A model generated the notes under the pieces. The model was given only the letters and a program-made list of their open reading frames with translations, ran no database searches and was not told the origin of the DNA. Made by a program: the position numbers and the translations under genes. A stretch of DNA of 27,516 nt, taken from a virus. The stretch covers positions 1 to 27,516 of IMG/VR virus record IMGVR_UViG_3300037852_000054; one strand, 5' to 3'. Below, in pieces: positions 5,806 through 13,323 of the stretch (position 1 is its first letter; each line of letters starts with the position of its first letter).

Positions 5806-7694
5806 AGAAATTTGATAAACCAATCCGCCGCCTTGCGCCGACCGTCGAGGAATGGCCGACGCAGACAGACACGGACACCTTCAGTTTCGTGTTCAGCAAT
5901 GAAAACGTCGGCCGCGATGGCTTCATTGTGCGCAACAGTGCAATAAATCATAAGAACTTCGACCGCAATCCAGTGGTGCTGTTCGCGCACGATGACACGC
6001 AGCCACCGATTGGTCGCGGCACCAACATCGTGACAAATCGTCCGAATTGCACGATTGATATCACGTTTGTGCCGCGCGAAGTATTGCCATTCGCCGGGAC
6101 GATCCGCGATCTCGTTGCAGGTAAATGGCTTCGCGCAGTCAGCCTTTCCTGGCAGCCGATCGAATACAAGCGATCGACCGATCCTGACATTGCGGCGATC
6201 TTCACCGAAGTCGACATGCTCGAATGCAGCATCGTGCCGCTGCCGGCGCTGCCCGATGCATTGCTCGATGCCAGGTCGCATGGCGTCGACACCGCTCCGC
6301 TCTATCAATGGGCCGAGCGACTGCTGGACAAGGGCGGCATGCTGATGGTGCCTCGCGATGAACTCGAGCAGCTTCGGAGGGCCGCTAAAATGCCAGCCAA
6401 GAAACGCGCCGAAGCCGCCGCAGAATGGAAGGTCGGCGCATCCAAGGATTTGCCGATCGAGGATTCTGATTCCTGGGACGGCGCGGCCGCGGAGGCGTCG
6501 ATTTTCGAGCATGCCGGCGGCGATGATTTCGACTCGACCGTCGCGCGCAAAGGCTTCCTCGCTTACAACGCAGCGGAACCCGACAAGCGCGGCTCCTACA
6601 AATTGCCCATCGCGCACGTCGTCGATGGTGAGATGAAAGTACCGAAGGGCGCGATCCGCGCGGCCGCCTCACGGCTGTCGCAAACGGATATCCCTGACGA
6701 TGTGAAGAAATCCGCTGGCGCCGTCCTTGACCACTACAAGGAAAAGGCCGGCATTGGCGATGACGATAAGGAGCGAGCAGTGAAACCAAAGCGAGCATTT
6801 TTGCGAAGCAGTGCAGATCCCCTGTTCAAACGCGGACTCTATGACGTCGGTCGACTGTGTTTTCTTCTCGAGGAGCTCGGCTACGCGCACTTCTCTGCTG
6901 CATGTGAGGCGGAGATGGAAGGCGATGGTAGCAAAGTTCCAGCTATGCTGTTCGAGGTGCTCGAGGCGGCTGCCGAGGCCTGCAAGGAAATGGCTGACGA
7001 GGAAATCGGCGAGCTGCTGGCTGTGCATGGACCAGGCGACGACAGTGACGACGATGATGAGGAAATGCGCGCGCTCAAACCGTCAGCTCGCGCCTTCATC
7101 GCCGCTGGAAAGACACCGCGCAGCCGCGCCCTTCGCCGCGGCATTGCGATTGCACGTGCCGGCAAGGAGCTCTCGGTCGCCAACAAGGATCAGCTCGAGG
7201 CAGCCCAAGCTCATCATGAGCGAGCGCTCAAGCATCACAGTGAGATGCACGAGCGAACCGAGGCTGGCGCGGAACATCTCGCTACCGCGCAGGAGCGATC
7301 CCGGGCGGCGAGCCAAACCCTTGCGGAGTTCGGCGAGCATGTGCGTGCCGCTCAGGACGATCCCGCCAAGGCCAAGGATCACATGGAAGCTGCCGACAAA
7401 GCCAAAGGCGAGACCGAGAAGCATTTGGCGGCCGCCGACGAAGCTCATGATGACGCGAAAGACGCTCATGAGGACGCGGATGATTCACATCGCGCAGTTG
7501 GCCGAAGAATCAGAGCCGCGAAGCGATGCGTCCGGACCGTTCTTTCCGGCGCCGTCACCAGCGAGGCCGACGACACCGATGCCGACAGCCAGGAGAAAAA
7601 ACAGGCTGCCGATGAAGAAAAGGCGCGGGCCGCCCGCGCAGCGCGAGCGAAAGAGCTGGCGCGCAAGGAACCGATAACTCTCACCCTCGATTGA
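5802..7694 (+). CDS. Prohead protease with long scaffold-like C-terminal extension
   Basis: This is a 630-residue protein. Residues 1 to about 190 match HK97-type prohead serine proteases: FIVRNSAINHKNFDRNPVVL, FAHDD with the likely catalytic His63, RAVSLSW with likely catalytic Ser114, and LECSIVPLPALP with a likely Glu141. These enzymes remove scaffold segments during capsid maturation. Residues about 212-317 (SDSWDGAAAEASIF ... YKLPIAHVVDG ... AIRAAASRL ... HYKEKAG) resemble the small domain that follows such proteases in many phages. Then come a helical region (330-405), a very acidic linker (DDSDDDDEE) and a long Ala/His/Glu/Asp-rich helical region (about 445-590), resembling scaffold. 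In-frame internal starts with strong ribosome sites occur at 6390 and 6780. Most related proteases are 200-400 residues, so this is unusually long. Confidence 0.9.
   Translation: MKKFDKPIRRLAPTVEEWPTQTDTDTFSFVFSNENVGRDGFIVRNSAINHKNFDRNPVVLFAHDDTQPPIGRGTNIVTNRPNCTIDITFVPREVLPFAGTIRDLVAGKWLRAVSLSWQPIEYKRSTDPDIAAIFTEVDMLECSIVPLPALPDALLDARSHGVDTAPLYQWAERLLDKGGMLMVPRDELEQLRRAAKMPAKKRAEAAAEWKVGASKDLPIEDSDSWDGAAAEASIFEHAGGDDFDSTVARKGFLAYNAAEPDKRGSYKLPIAHVVDGEMKVPKGAIRAAASRLSQTDIPDDVKKSAGAVLDHYKEKAGIGDDDKERAVKPKRAFLRSSADPLFKRGLYDVGRLCFLLEELGYAHFSAACEAEMEGDGSKVPAMLFEVLEAAAEACKEMADEEIGELLAVHGPGDDSDDDDEEMRALKPSARAFIAAGKTPRSRALRRGIAIARAGKELSVANKDQLEAAQAHHERALKHHSEMHERTEAGAEHLATAQERSRAASQTLAEFGEHVRAAQDDPAKAKDHMEAADKAKGETEKHLAAADEAHDDAKDAHEDADDSHRAVGRRIRAAKRCVRTVLSGAVTSEADDTDADSQEKKQAADEEKARAARAARAKELARKEPITLTLD
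6390..7694 (+). CDS. Possible internally initiated scaffold protein (in frame with protease)
   Basis: Codon 197 of the protease gene is an ATG preceded by GGAGGG at 6376-6381 with eight bases between, as good a ribosome site as any in the window. It falls exactly between the protease domain and the C-terminal part. Initiation there would give a 434-residue protein without protease, starting MPAKKRAEAAAEW. A second in-frame candidate is the GTG at 6780 (codon 327) with AAGGAG at 6768-6773 and six bases between, giving 304 residues. Lambda makes its scaffold Nu3 by internal initiation inside the protease gene C, so the logic has precedent. Whether either start is used cannot be told from sequence. 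Confidence 0.5.
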   Translation: MPAKKRAEAAAEWKVGASKDLPIEDSDSWDGAAAEASIFEHAGGDDFDSTVARKGFLAYNAAEPDKRGSYKLPIAHVVDGEMKVPKGAIRAAASRLSQTDIPDDVKKSAGAVLDHYKEKAGIGDDDKERAVKPKRAFLRSSADPLFKRGLYDVGRLCFLLEELGYAHFSAACEAEMEGDGSKVPAMLFEVLEAAAEACKEMADEEIGELLAVHGPGDDSDDDDEEMRALKPSARAFIAAGKTPRSRALRRGIAIARAGKELSVANKDQLEAAQAHHERALKHHSEMHERTEAGAEHLATAQERSRAASQTLAEFGEHVRAAQDDPAKAKDHMEAADKAKGETEKHLAAADEAHDDAKDAHEDADDSHRAVGRRIRAAKRCVRTVLSGAVTSEADDTDADSQEKKQAADEEKARAARAARAKELARKEPITLTLD

Positions 7695-7755
7695 TCTTTG
7701 CGGGATAGCCCGCGAACGCCCTTTTATTCGCCGCTTGGGCAACGGCCGACCCCCG

Positions 7756-7777
7756 AGGCGCCTAGCGGCGCCTTTTT
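7756..7777 (+). terminator. Hairpin plus T-tract before capsid gene
   Basis: A perfect 7-bp stem, AGGCGCC (7756-7762) with GGCGCCT (7767-7773), has a TAGC loop and is followed by TTTT. The capsid ribosome site GGAG starts only eight bases after the T-run, so no promoter fits in between. It may be a leaky terminator or a 5' mRNA stabiliser for capsid. Confidence 0.7.
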
Positions 7778-7796
7778 CATTTATGGAGCCCTTCTT

Positions 7797-9164
7797 ATGA
7801 AAATCAGCGAGCTCCGCCAGAGTCGTGCCGAACTGGCGGTCAAAATTGCGACCCTTATCGATAAGCCGGAGGAATTCGGCAAGTGCGAAAAGGAAATCTC
7901 GGATCTGGACGCATTGATAGAACGCGCTCAGAAGGTGACCAACCTGGCGCGCGGCGCCGCTCGGCCGGTCGGAGAAGCCGCGGGCGACGCGGTCAACGAC
8001 AATACGATGGCGCCGAACACGCTGCTGCGCTTCCAGAATGGAAACAGCAGGGAGCAGCGTTCCGTCTCCTGGGGTGCGCAGGATTACGTCGCTCATGCGC
8101 GTGGCGTCATGGGATTCCAAATCGATCAGCAGAAGCATTTTCGCAGCTTCGGTGAGCAGTTAAGCGCAATCGCGCAGCACTATTCCGGTGGCGCCACGGA
8201 TTCACGTCTGGTTCGTGCGCCATTCGGTGCCGGCGAATCGGACGCTTCCGCCGGCGGCTTCCTTGTGCAATCTGATTTTGCGTCGGCCGTATGGACGCGC
8301 GCCTATGACATGGGCGATATCTTAGGCCGGGTATTCAAGCTTCCAATCTCAGCGAACGCCAACGGAATCAAACTGCCGGCCATCGACGAAACGAGCCGCG
8401 TCACGGGCAGCCGCTGGGGCGGTGTGCAGTCGTACTGGCTCGCGGAAGGCGACCAGCCGACGGCGACCAAGCCGAAGTTCCGTTTGATCGAACTGGACTT
8501 GAAGAAGCTTTTTTCGGTGATGACTGTCACGGATGAATTGCTTCAGGATCAGACCGCGCTTGAGACGATCGCGACAACGGCCTTCTCCGAGGAAATCATG
8601 TTCATGACGGAGGACGGCATCATCGAGGGCGATGGTGTCGGCAAGCCGCTCGGCATCATGAATGCCCCGGCCCTGGTGACGGTCGCCAAGGATAACGGCC
8701 AGGCGGCCGCGACCGTGTCCTTGAACAACATCGTCAACATGTGGTCACGTATGTGGATCCGCTCGCGCAAGAATGCAGTGTGGTACATCAACCAGGACGT
8801 CGAGCCGCAGCTCTACCAGCTCAGCCAAACGGTTGGCACTGGCGGTCTACCGATGTTCATGCCGGCGGGCGGCATCAACGCAGCGCCGTACTCGTCGCTG
8901 TTCGGACGGCCGATCATCCCGATCGAATACGCATCGACCTTGGGTACGCCGGGCGACATCATCCTCTCGGACTTCAGTCAGTACGTGCTGGCGGATAAGC
9001 GCGGCGTGCAGGCGGCAACGTCCATGCATGTGCGCTTCCTCACGGATGAGATGGTGTTCAGGTTCACGTACAGAGTTGATGGGAACCCCCTCTGGAACGT
9101 CGCCCTAACTCCTTTTAAGGGTAGCAATACGAAAAGTCCCTTCGTGGTGCTCGCTCAGAGGTAG
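7797..9164 (+). CDS. Major capsid protein, HK97 fold
   Basis: This 455-residue protein builds the icosahedral shell. Residues 1-45 form a charged helical segment (ISELRQSRAELAVKIATLID and EISDLDALIERAQ) equivalent to the HK97 delta/scaffold domain, normally cut by the prohead protease. From about residue 150 the fold signature is visible: GGFLVQSDFASAVW, IKLPAIDETSR, WLAEGDQPTATKPKF, KKLFSVMTVTDELLQD, EDGIIEGDGVGKPLGIMN, NAVWYINQDVEPQLYQL, LFGRPIIPIEYASTLGTPGD and ILSDFSQYVLADKRGV. The ATG at 7797 is preceded by GGAG with eight bases between. An upstream in-frame extension to 7698 would read through the terminator hairpin and has no ribosome site. Hairpins flank the gene on both sides. Confidence 0.95.
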   Translation: MKISELRQSRAELAVKIATLIDKPEEFGKCEKEISDLDALIERAQKVTNLARGAARPVGEAAGDAVNDNTMAPNTLLRFQNGNSREQRSVSWGAQDYVAHARGVMGFQIDQQKHFRSFGEQLSAIAQHYSGGATDSRLVRAPFGAGESDASAGGFLVQSDFASAVWTRAYDMGDILGRVFKLPISANANGIKLPAIDETSRVTGSRWGGVQSYWLAEGDQPTATKPKFRLIELDLKKLFSVMTVTDELLQDQTALETIATTAFSEEIMFMTEDGIIEGDGVGKPLGIMNAPALVTVAKDNGQAAATVSLNNIVNMWSRMWIRSRKNAVWYINQDVEPQLYQLSQTVGTGGLPMFMPAGGINAAPYSSLFGRPIIPIEYASTLGTPGDIILSDFSQYVLADKRGVQAATSMHVRFLTDEMVFRFTYRVDGNPLWNVALTPFKGSNTKSPFVVLAQR

Positions 9165-9170
9165 AATGCG

Positions 9171-9204
9171 AACAGCCGACGGTGCGTCAACACCGCCGGC
9201 TGTT
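9171..9204 (+). terminator. Strong hairpin after major capsid gene
   Basis: AACAGCCGACGGTG (9171-9184) pairs with CACCGCCGGCTGTT (9191-9204): 13 of 14 positions pair, with one A/C mismatch and a six-base loop. It begins seven bases after the capsid stop. There is no good T-tract, so it may act as an mRNA 3' stabiliser or processing site as well as, or instead of, a terminator. Confidence 0.65.
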
Positions 9205-9233
9205 CTAACCACCATCCGCGTGAGGCGCGAGCA

Positions 9234-10016
9234 ATGGCTGACTCAATATATTCCAGATTTGGAAGCGCAAACGCGAATTTTCGCGGCGGCTTCGAGACGC
9301 GATGCAATCAATGTCGGGCGACCGTTTGGGTTAGGCCATCGCGCAAGAGGTTCAAGCGACATTTCTGCACGGCGACCTGCAGGAATTCATGGTTTTCGGA
9401 AAATCTGCGTGGCGCATCGACTTCCAATTTTAAAGGTGGCCAGGTCAAACGACGTTGCCTTGTCTGTGGCGGCCGTTTTATGGCTCATCGGGCTGAAGTC
9501 GCGCGCGGCTGCGCCAACTTTTGCTCGCGGGCATGCTTTTTCGAGAGCATACGAAAGATCTCAGAAAAGGCCTGCGCGGTATGTAAGAAGAAATTCACCG
9601 TTCGTCCGTGGAATGCGGCGATAGCGAGATTCTGTTCGCAGAAATGCAAACATGCATCGCAGCGCAAGACCCGCACAGCCCGCGAGATCGCGCAGCGCCG
9701 CCTCGAGGTCCGCATTGCCTCGCTAATGGGTTACTCACTGAAAGGTCGCAAAGCCGGCTGCCGATGGGAATCTCTGGTCGGCTACACGCTCACCGATTTG
9801 ATGGCGCATCTCGAATCGAAGTTTTCGCCCGGCATGTCTTGGGCGAACATTGGCGAATGGCACATAGATCACAAGCGGCCGCGTTCGGCCTTCAAGTACG
9901 ATTCGCCGAGCGATCCGCAGTTCAAACGCTGCTGGGCGCTGAAAAATCTGCAGCCACTCTGGGCTGTCGACAACATGGCTAAGGGCGCGCGCCTCAACTG
10001 GCGCAAAGCCGCTTAG
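9234..10016 (+). CDS. HNH endonuclease with three treble-clef zinc fingers
   Basis: This is a 260-residue protein. Residues 20-140 hold three tandem zinc-finger units, each CxxC followed by FCxxxC: C24/C27 with C45/C49, C75/C78 with C97/C101, and C114/C117 with C134/C138. The C-terminus carries an HNH nuclease core, WHIDHKRPRSAF then NLQPLWAVDNMAKGAR, preceded by a VGYTLTDLMAHLESKF segment common in free-standing phage HNH homing endonucleases. The fingers probably set DNA target choice. The start has GAGG at 9222-9225, eight bases ahead of the ATG. Hairpins lie both upstream (9171-9204) and downstream (10097-10129), and it sits between capsid and decoration genes, as expected for an inserted homing-type gene that does not disturb its neighbours. 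Confidence 0.85.
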   Translation: MADSIYSRFGSANANFRGGFETRCNQCRATVWVRPSRKRFKRHFCTATCRNSWFSENLRGASTSNFKGGQVKRRCLVCGGRFMAHRAEVARGCANFCSRACFFESIRKISEKACAVCKKKFTVRPWNAAIARFCSQKCKHASQRKTRTAREIAQRRLEVRIASLMGYSLKGRKAGCRWESLVGYTLTDLMAHLESKFSPGMSWANIGEWHIDHKRPRSAFKYDSPSDPQFKRCWALKNLQPLWAVDNMAKGARLNWRKAA

Positions 10017-10096
10017 CTCCCGATTTCCTGGTCATCGTCCTGGCGCAGCGCTAGGCGATCTTCGAGACTGTGTCATCCCCGCAGTCCCGATGCTTA

Positions 10097-10129
10097 ATAG
10101 GCGCGGTTCCCCAACCGCGCCTATCTTTT
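10097..10129 (+). terminator. Rho-independent terminator
   Basis: A perfect 12-bp stem, ATAGGCGCGGTT (10097-10108) with AACCGCGCCTAT (10113-10124), has a CCCC loop and is followed by CTTTT. The 80 bases between the HNH stop and this stem show nothing else. The ribosome site of the next gene (GGAG, eight bases before its ATG) follows about 30 bases later. Confidence 0.8.
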
Positions 10130-10169
10130 CCACCGAATTCGCCGCAATGGGGGGCGGCTGGAGCGCGAA

Positions 10170-10661
10170 ATGAGTAAGCAATTTCAATTTTCCTATCAGT
10201 GCCCGCCGATCGGACTGATTCCGCCGCAGGCGCAGGCCTCCCTCACGGGGCCGTACAAGTCGCTGCGCAATTCGAGCGGCAAGGTGGCGATCGTTGTTCA
10301 CATCAACCAGGGCAATGCCGCGACCGTTACCCTGACGCCGCTGCAGGCGCAGAATTCCGCGGGCCTGAATTCCAAGGCCGTCGGCACGAATGCGAGTCCG
10401 CCGATCTTCTACAATTCCGCGACGACCGTCTCGGACACGCTGGTTGCGCAGGCCGCGGCGAATAGTTTCACGACGGATGCGAGCGTCGCGGACAAGATCG
10501 TGGTGTTCGAATTCGATCCGGCCGATGCTCTGGATCTCAATAACGGGTTCAACCATATCGCCCTGCAGATGAACGCCGGCAACGCCGCGAACATCGTCGA
10601 GGCGCATATGGAATACCTCGGCCGGTTCCAGGGCCAAACGCCGCCGGCGTCTGAAGTCTGA
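10170..10661 (+). CDS. Probable head decoration/structural protein
   Basis: This is a 163-residue beta-rich protein without signal peptide. The pattern of GKVAIVVHINQGNAATVTLT in the first half, then TVSDTLVAQAAANSFTTDAS, DKIVVFEFDPADALDLNNGF and HIALQMNAGNAANIVEAHME, ending near a YLGRFQG, matches a class of phage virion proteins often found just downstream of capsid. Function is inferred from that pattern and from position. The start is well set by GGAG eight bases before the ATG. It stands alone between two terminator hairpins, so it could be expressed at its own level, as fits an abundant decoration protein. Confidence 0.6.
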   Translation: MSKQFQFSYQCPPIGLIPPQAQASLTGPYKSLRNSSGKVAIVVHINQGNAATVTLTPLQAQNSAGLNSKAVGTNASPPIFYNSATTVSDTLVAQAAANSFTTDASVADKIVVFEFDPADALDLNNGFNHIALQMNAGNAANIVEAHMEYLGRFQGQTPPASEV

Positions 10662-10685
10662 TCCTGGGTTAGTTCAGGAACTTGA

Positions 10686-10714
10686 CGGCCCTCAGAAATG
10701 GGGGCCGATTTTTT
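10686..10714 (+). terminator. Rho-independent terminator
   Basis: CGGCCCTC (10686-10693) pairs with GGGGGCCG (10700-10707), eight base pairs including one T-G, with loop AGAAAT, followed by A and six T. It lies in the 76-bp gap after the putative decoration gene and just before the GAGGAAA ribosome site of the next gene. Confidence 0.8.
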
Positions 10715-10737
10715 ACCGAAAACGAGGAAACTAGCTC

Positions 10738-11499
10738 ATGGGCAGCATACTTCAATTGCGCTCGCGCAATGCCGCGAGCGGCGACGCGCAGTCGGAATTC
10801 GACAACGCGACTGGCGAGACGGTCACGCGTTACACGACCGCCATTCTTGATGAGGACTTTTGCGGTCCCGGTCACACGACAATTCCGACACAAGGCGCGC
10901 CGGCATCCGGCTATGCGTGGGTGCAGAGAATCGTCGGCGCGGCGCCGCCTACCTGCTCGATTGTCGCCAACTATCCTGGCGGCCTGATTCGTCTGGCGCT
11001 CGCGGCGACGTCCGAAGCGGAAGAGGCCGATCTCTACGCAAACGACATGCTCAACTGGGACATGACGAAGTCCGCGAACTTCGAATGCCGGGTATCGAAT
11101 CACGTGCTGCCAAGTGTGGCTGGCGTTGAATTCGTGTTCGGCCTGCAGAGCGCGTGGGTATCGGGTCCTGACAACGCGAGCTTCTATGCTCAGTTTCAGG
11201 AGAGCGGTTCCGGCGTGGTCAACATGCGAACCAAGGATGGCGTTAATACGCTCGCGGGCGCGACCGGCACCACGATGGTCGTCGACACGTTCCACATCTT
11301 CCGCATCGACGCGACGGATCCGACCAACGTGTGTTTCTACGTCGACAACGTCCAGCAGAACACGCATGGTCAGTTCACTTTCGCAGCGACTGGCGCGAAC
11401 GCGATCCTGCAGCCCTACTTCTCTGTGTACAAGCCCTCGGGCACCGGCGTCGGGACGATGGACATCGACATGGTGCAGGTCGGGATGAATCGCTCGTAA
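10738..11499 (+). CDS. LamG/jelly-roll-like virion protein
   Basis: This is a 253-residue protein. From about residue 35 onward it looks like a concanavalin/LamG-type jelly roll: LDEDFCG, LANDMLNWDM-like segment (YANDMLNWDMTKSANFECR), GVEFVFGLQSAW, SFYAQFQESGSGVVNMRTKD, DTFHIFRIDATDPTNVCFYV with DNVQQNTH, then LQPYFSVYKPSGTGVGTMDI and a final MVQVGMNR. Such domains bind sugars or decorate capsids and tails. Being directly after the first decoration protein, it may be a head fibre or an outer capsid protein; a structural role without sugar binding is equally possible. The ATG follows GAGGAAA about ten bases upstream. Confidence 0.6.
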   Translation: MGSILQLRSRNAASGDAQSEFDNATGETVTRYTTAILDEDFCGPGHTTIPTQGAPASGYAWVQRIVGAAPPTCSIVANYPGGLIRLALAATSEAEEADLYANDMLNWDMTKSANFECRVSNHVLPSVAGVEFVFGLQSAWVSGPDNASFYAQFQESGSGVVNMRTKDGVNTLAGATGTTMVVDTFHIFRIDATDPTNVCFYVDNVQQNTHGQFTFAATGANAILQPYFSVYKPSGTGVGTMDIDMVQVGMNRS

Positions 11500-11517
11500 G
11501 CGAATTAGGAGCGAGTC

Positions 11518-11877
11518 ATGGCAGAAGTTGACAACATTGCGTGTCAGATCGCGTCCGGCCAGTCGTTGTCTGCCGAAATCGATATCGGCAATAAGTCACT
11601 CGTCGGAATTCTCATTCCGACGAACTGGACCACGGCCGGTATTTCGATTCAGGTATCGCCGGACGGCGGGGTGACCTGGGCGGAGTTGACGGTAGTCGCG
11701 GGCACGCCGTATGCGATTGGATCCGTCACCGGCGGCACGCTTGCCTATTATGTGGCGGTGGATCCAACGACCCTGCGCGGTGCGCTCGCGATCAAGATCC
11801 GTTCCGGGACCCAGGCTGCGCCCGTGAATCAGACCAATACGGTAAATCTGCAGCTCATCACGCGTCTCGCATTTTGA
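11518..11877 (+). CDS. Small beta-sandwich virion protein
   Basis: This is a 119-residue protein with a pattern common in phage head operons: ACQIASGQSLSAEIDIGNKS, LVGILIPTNWTTAGISIQVS, PDGGVTWAEL, YYVAVDPTTLRGALAIKIRS and a final VNLQLITR. It reads as a small beta-sandwich of the carbohydrate-binding or decoration type. The start has AGGAG about seven bases upstream. It is followed after one base by the connector gene. The exact role is unknown; the family resemblance is from memory of similar phage proteins. Confidence 0.6.
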   Translation: MAEVDNIACQIASGQSLSAEIDIGNKSLVGILIPTNWTTAGISIQVSPDGGVTWAELTVVAGTPYAIGSVTGGTLAYYVAVDPTTLRGALAIKIRSGTQAAPVNQTNTVNLQLITRLAF

Positions 11878-11878
11878 A

Positions 11879-12847
11879 ATGCAAAGCCAGACTGCGAGCT
11901 ATGTCCTCTCGACGCTGATCGCAGCGCCTGGGACCTCGGCACTCGCATCGCTTGCAAACGTCAAGGATGAACTCTCCATCACGGACGATTCAACAGACGA
12001 GCGCCTCACGCGCTGGATCAATGAGGAATCCGCATCCATTGCACGTTACTGCAATCGCGTCTTTGGCCTAGCAACCTGGCAGGATGAATTCCGGCCGCAG
12101 CATGATGTGCGCGGCGAGGGCGTGCGCGGCGCGAATAATCCTTTGAAGCTGGTCAAATGGCCGCTCGCGGCTGGCGCGGTGCTTTTCACCGGCAACACGT
12201 CGATCGGGAATCTGTACATCACTGGAATACCGTCGACGGCCGGGCTCTATGAAGGCATGCCGGTATTCGGGACTGGCCTACCAGGCACGCAGATAACGCC
12301 GATTTTCGCGTCTGGGATCCAGCCGGGCACGGTCATACAGACCGTGAATCCGACCAGCGTCCTGCTGTCGCTGGCAGCGACAGCGGCCAATGTCGGCAGC
12401 TCATTCACGGCCGGGATCTCGGTCATCGAGATTGTCGCCAACGTCACGACGCAGCTGATCGCCGGCCAGGACTACGAGATCGAGACGGGATCTTTACAGC
12501 CCGGCGATGAAGGCGCGGCGAGGCTCTATCGCTTGAATGACCTAGGTCACCCGCGCACCTGGCCGTCGGCGCAGATACTCGTGACCTATCAGGCGGGCTA
12601 TGCGCTGCCGAACGATGATTATGGCGACAACATCGCCACATTGCCGATGGATCTGCAGAGCGTCTGCGAACGCCTGGTCGTCTGGCGCCAGGCCGCGCGC
12701 GGCCGCGATCCGATGCTACGCGGAAGACAGCAGCCGAATCTCGGCACGGAACAGTTTTGGGTAGGAGCCACGCCAGGACAGACCGGCCCGTGGCCGAACG
12801 ACATCATGGGCGTGGTCAACGCCTATCGTGTGCCGGTGGTTGCGTGA
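11879..12847 (+). CDS. Head-tail connector (gp6-like) with inserted beta-domain
   Basis: This is a 322-residue protein. The N-terminal helices (LASLANVKDELSITDDSTDE, LTRWINEESASIARYCNRVF) and the C-terminal part (QILVTYQAGYALP, LPMDLQSVCERLVVWR) are the usual head-tail adaptor pattern. The adaptor binds under the portal and closes the packaged head. Between them, residues about 102-187, is an insert containing STAGLYEGMPVFGTGLPGT, GTVIQTVNPTSVLLSLAATA and GSSFTAGI, a small beta-domain also found in the gene at 14159. Adaptors without the insert are usually under 220 residues, so the insert explains the size. There is no clear ribosome site, so coupling to the gene one base upstream is likely. 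It ends GTGA-overlapped with the next gene. Confidence 0.8.
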   Translation: MQSQTASYVLSTLIAAPGTSALASLANVKDELSITDDSTDERLTRWINEESASIARYCNRVFGLATWQDEFRPQHDVRGEGVRGANNPLKLVKWPLAAGAVLFTGNTSIGNLYITGIPSTAGLYEGMPVFGTGLPGTQITPIFASGIQPGTVIQTVNPTSVLLSLAATAANVGSSFTAGISVIEIVANVTTQLIAGQDYEIETGSLQPGDEGAARLYRLNDLGHPRTWPSAQILVTYQAGYALPNDDYGDNIATLPMDLQSVCERLVVWRQAARGRDPMLRGRQQPNLGTEQFWVGATPGQTGPWPNDIMGVVNAYRVPVVA

Positions 12848-13323
12848 GCATAGTCACCCGCGGCGATCGGGAAATCTCGCTGCGCTTCGATACCTTTCCT
12901 GCGCGTGCACATAAGCGGCTCGAGGAAAAGATTGGCATCTTGACCGAGCAACTCGAAGCGAGAGTTCAGGCGGCTACGCCGGTGCTGACCGGACTTTTGC
13001 GCAGTGAGGTCACACCGCGCGATTTTGCTGACAATGTGAATCGTGTAGCCGGCTATGTATCAATATTCGCGCACAGCTCGAATGAATATGCGAAGGCCGC
13101 GACGTTGGAGTATGGCTCCAATAAGCCGCGCCACACATCTCAACGCGCATCGAGCGGTATCCTCTCGCGCTTTGGCTTAAAGCAGCGAATCGCCGATCGC
13201 ATGAGCAAGCCGGTGATGATCAAGGCCTTCGAGTACCTGCGCGGCCCGCTCGCGCAGATGAAGCCTGAAATCGAGGCCGGTTTGAATGAGGCACTCGCAG
13301 AGGCGGCGGCGGAACAAGAGTGA
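12844..13323 (+). CDS. HK97 gp10-like head-tail connector/tail completion protein
   Basis: This is a 159-residue basic protein starting at a GTG that overlaps the previous stop (GTGA). The pattern of LEEKIGILTEQLEARVQAAT, PVLTGLLRSEV, VAGYVSIFAHSSNEYAKAATLEYGS-type stretch (TLEYGSNKPRHTSQ) and a C-terminal helix is that of HK97 gp10-like proteins, which join the completed head to the tail. The LEYG element near residue 83 is characteristic. An upstream in-frame extension to 12757 would lie inside the adaptor gene and is unlikely. The 3' end overlaps the ParB-like gene as GTGA. Confidence 0.8.
   Translation: MSIVTRGDREISLRFDTFPARAHKRLEEKIGILTEQLEARVQAATPVLTGLLRSEVTPRDFADNVNRVAGYVSIFAHSSNEYAKAATLEYGSNKPRHTSQRASSGILSRFGLKQRIADRMSKPVMIKAFEYLRGPLAQMKPEIEAGLNEALAEAAAEQE

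Noticed and set aside
5799-6617. Long minus-strand ORF opposite the prohead protease
   Set aside because: It is a shadow of the protease frame in GC-rich sequence, with no ribosome site and no recognisable domain.
6811-7677. Alternative-frame forward ORF within the protease C-terminal part
   Set aside because: The translation is very rich in Arg, Ser and Pro, typical of an out-of-frame shadow of biased codons.
7698-7796. In-frame upstream extension of the major capsid gene
   Set aside because: It reads through the terminator hairpin, has no ribosome site, and the ATG at 7797 has an ideal one.
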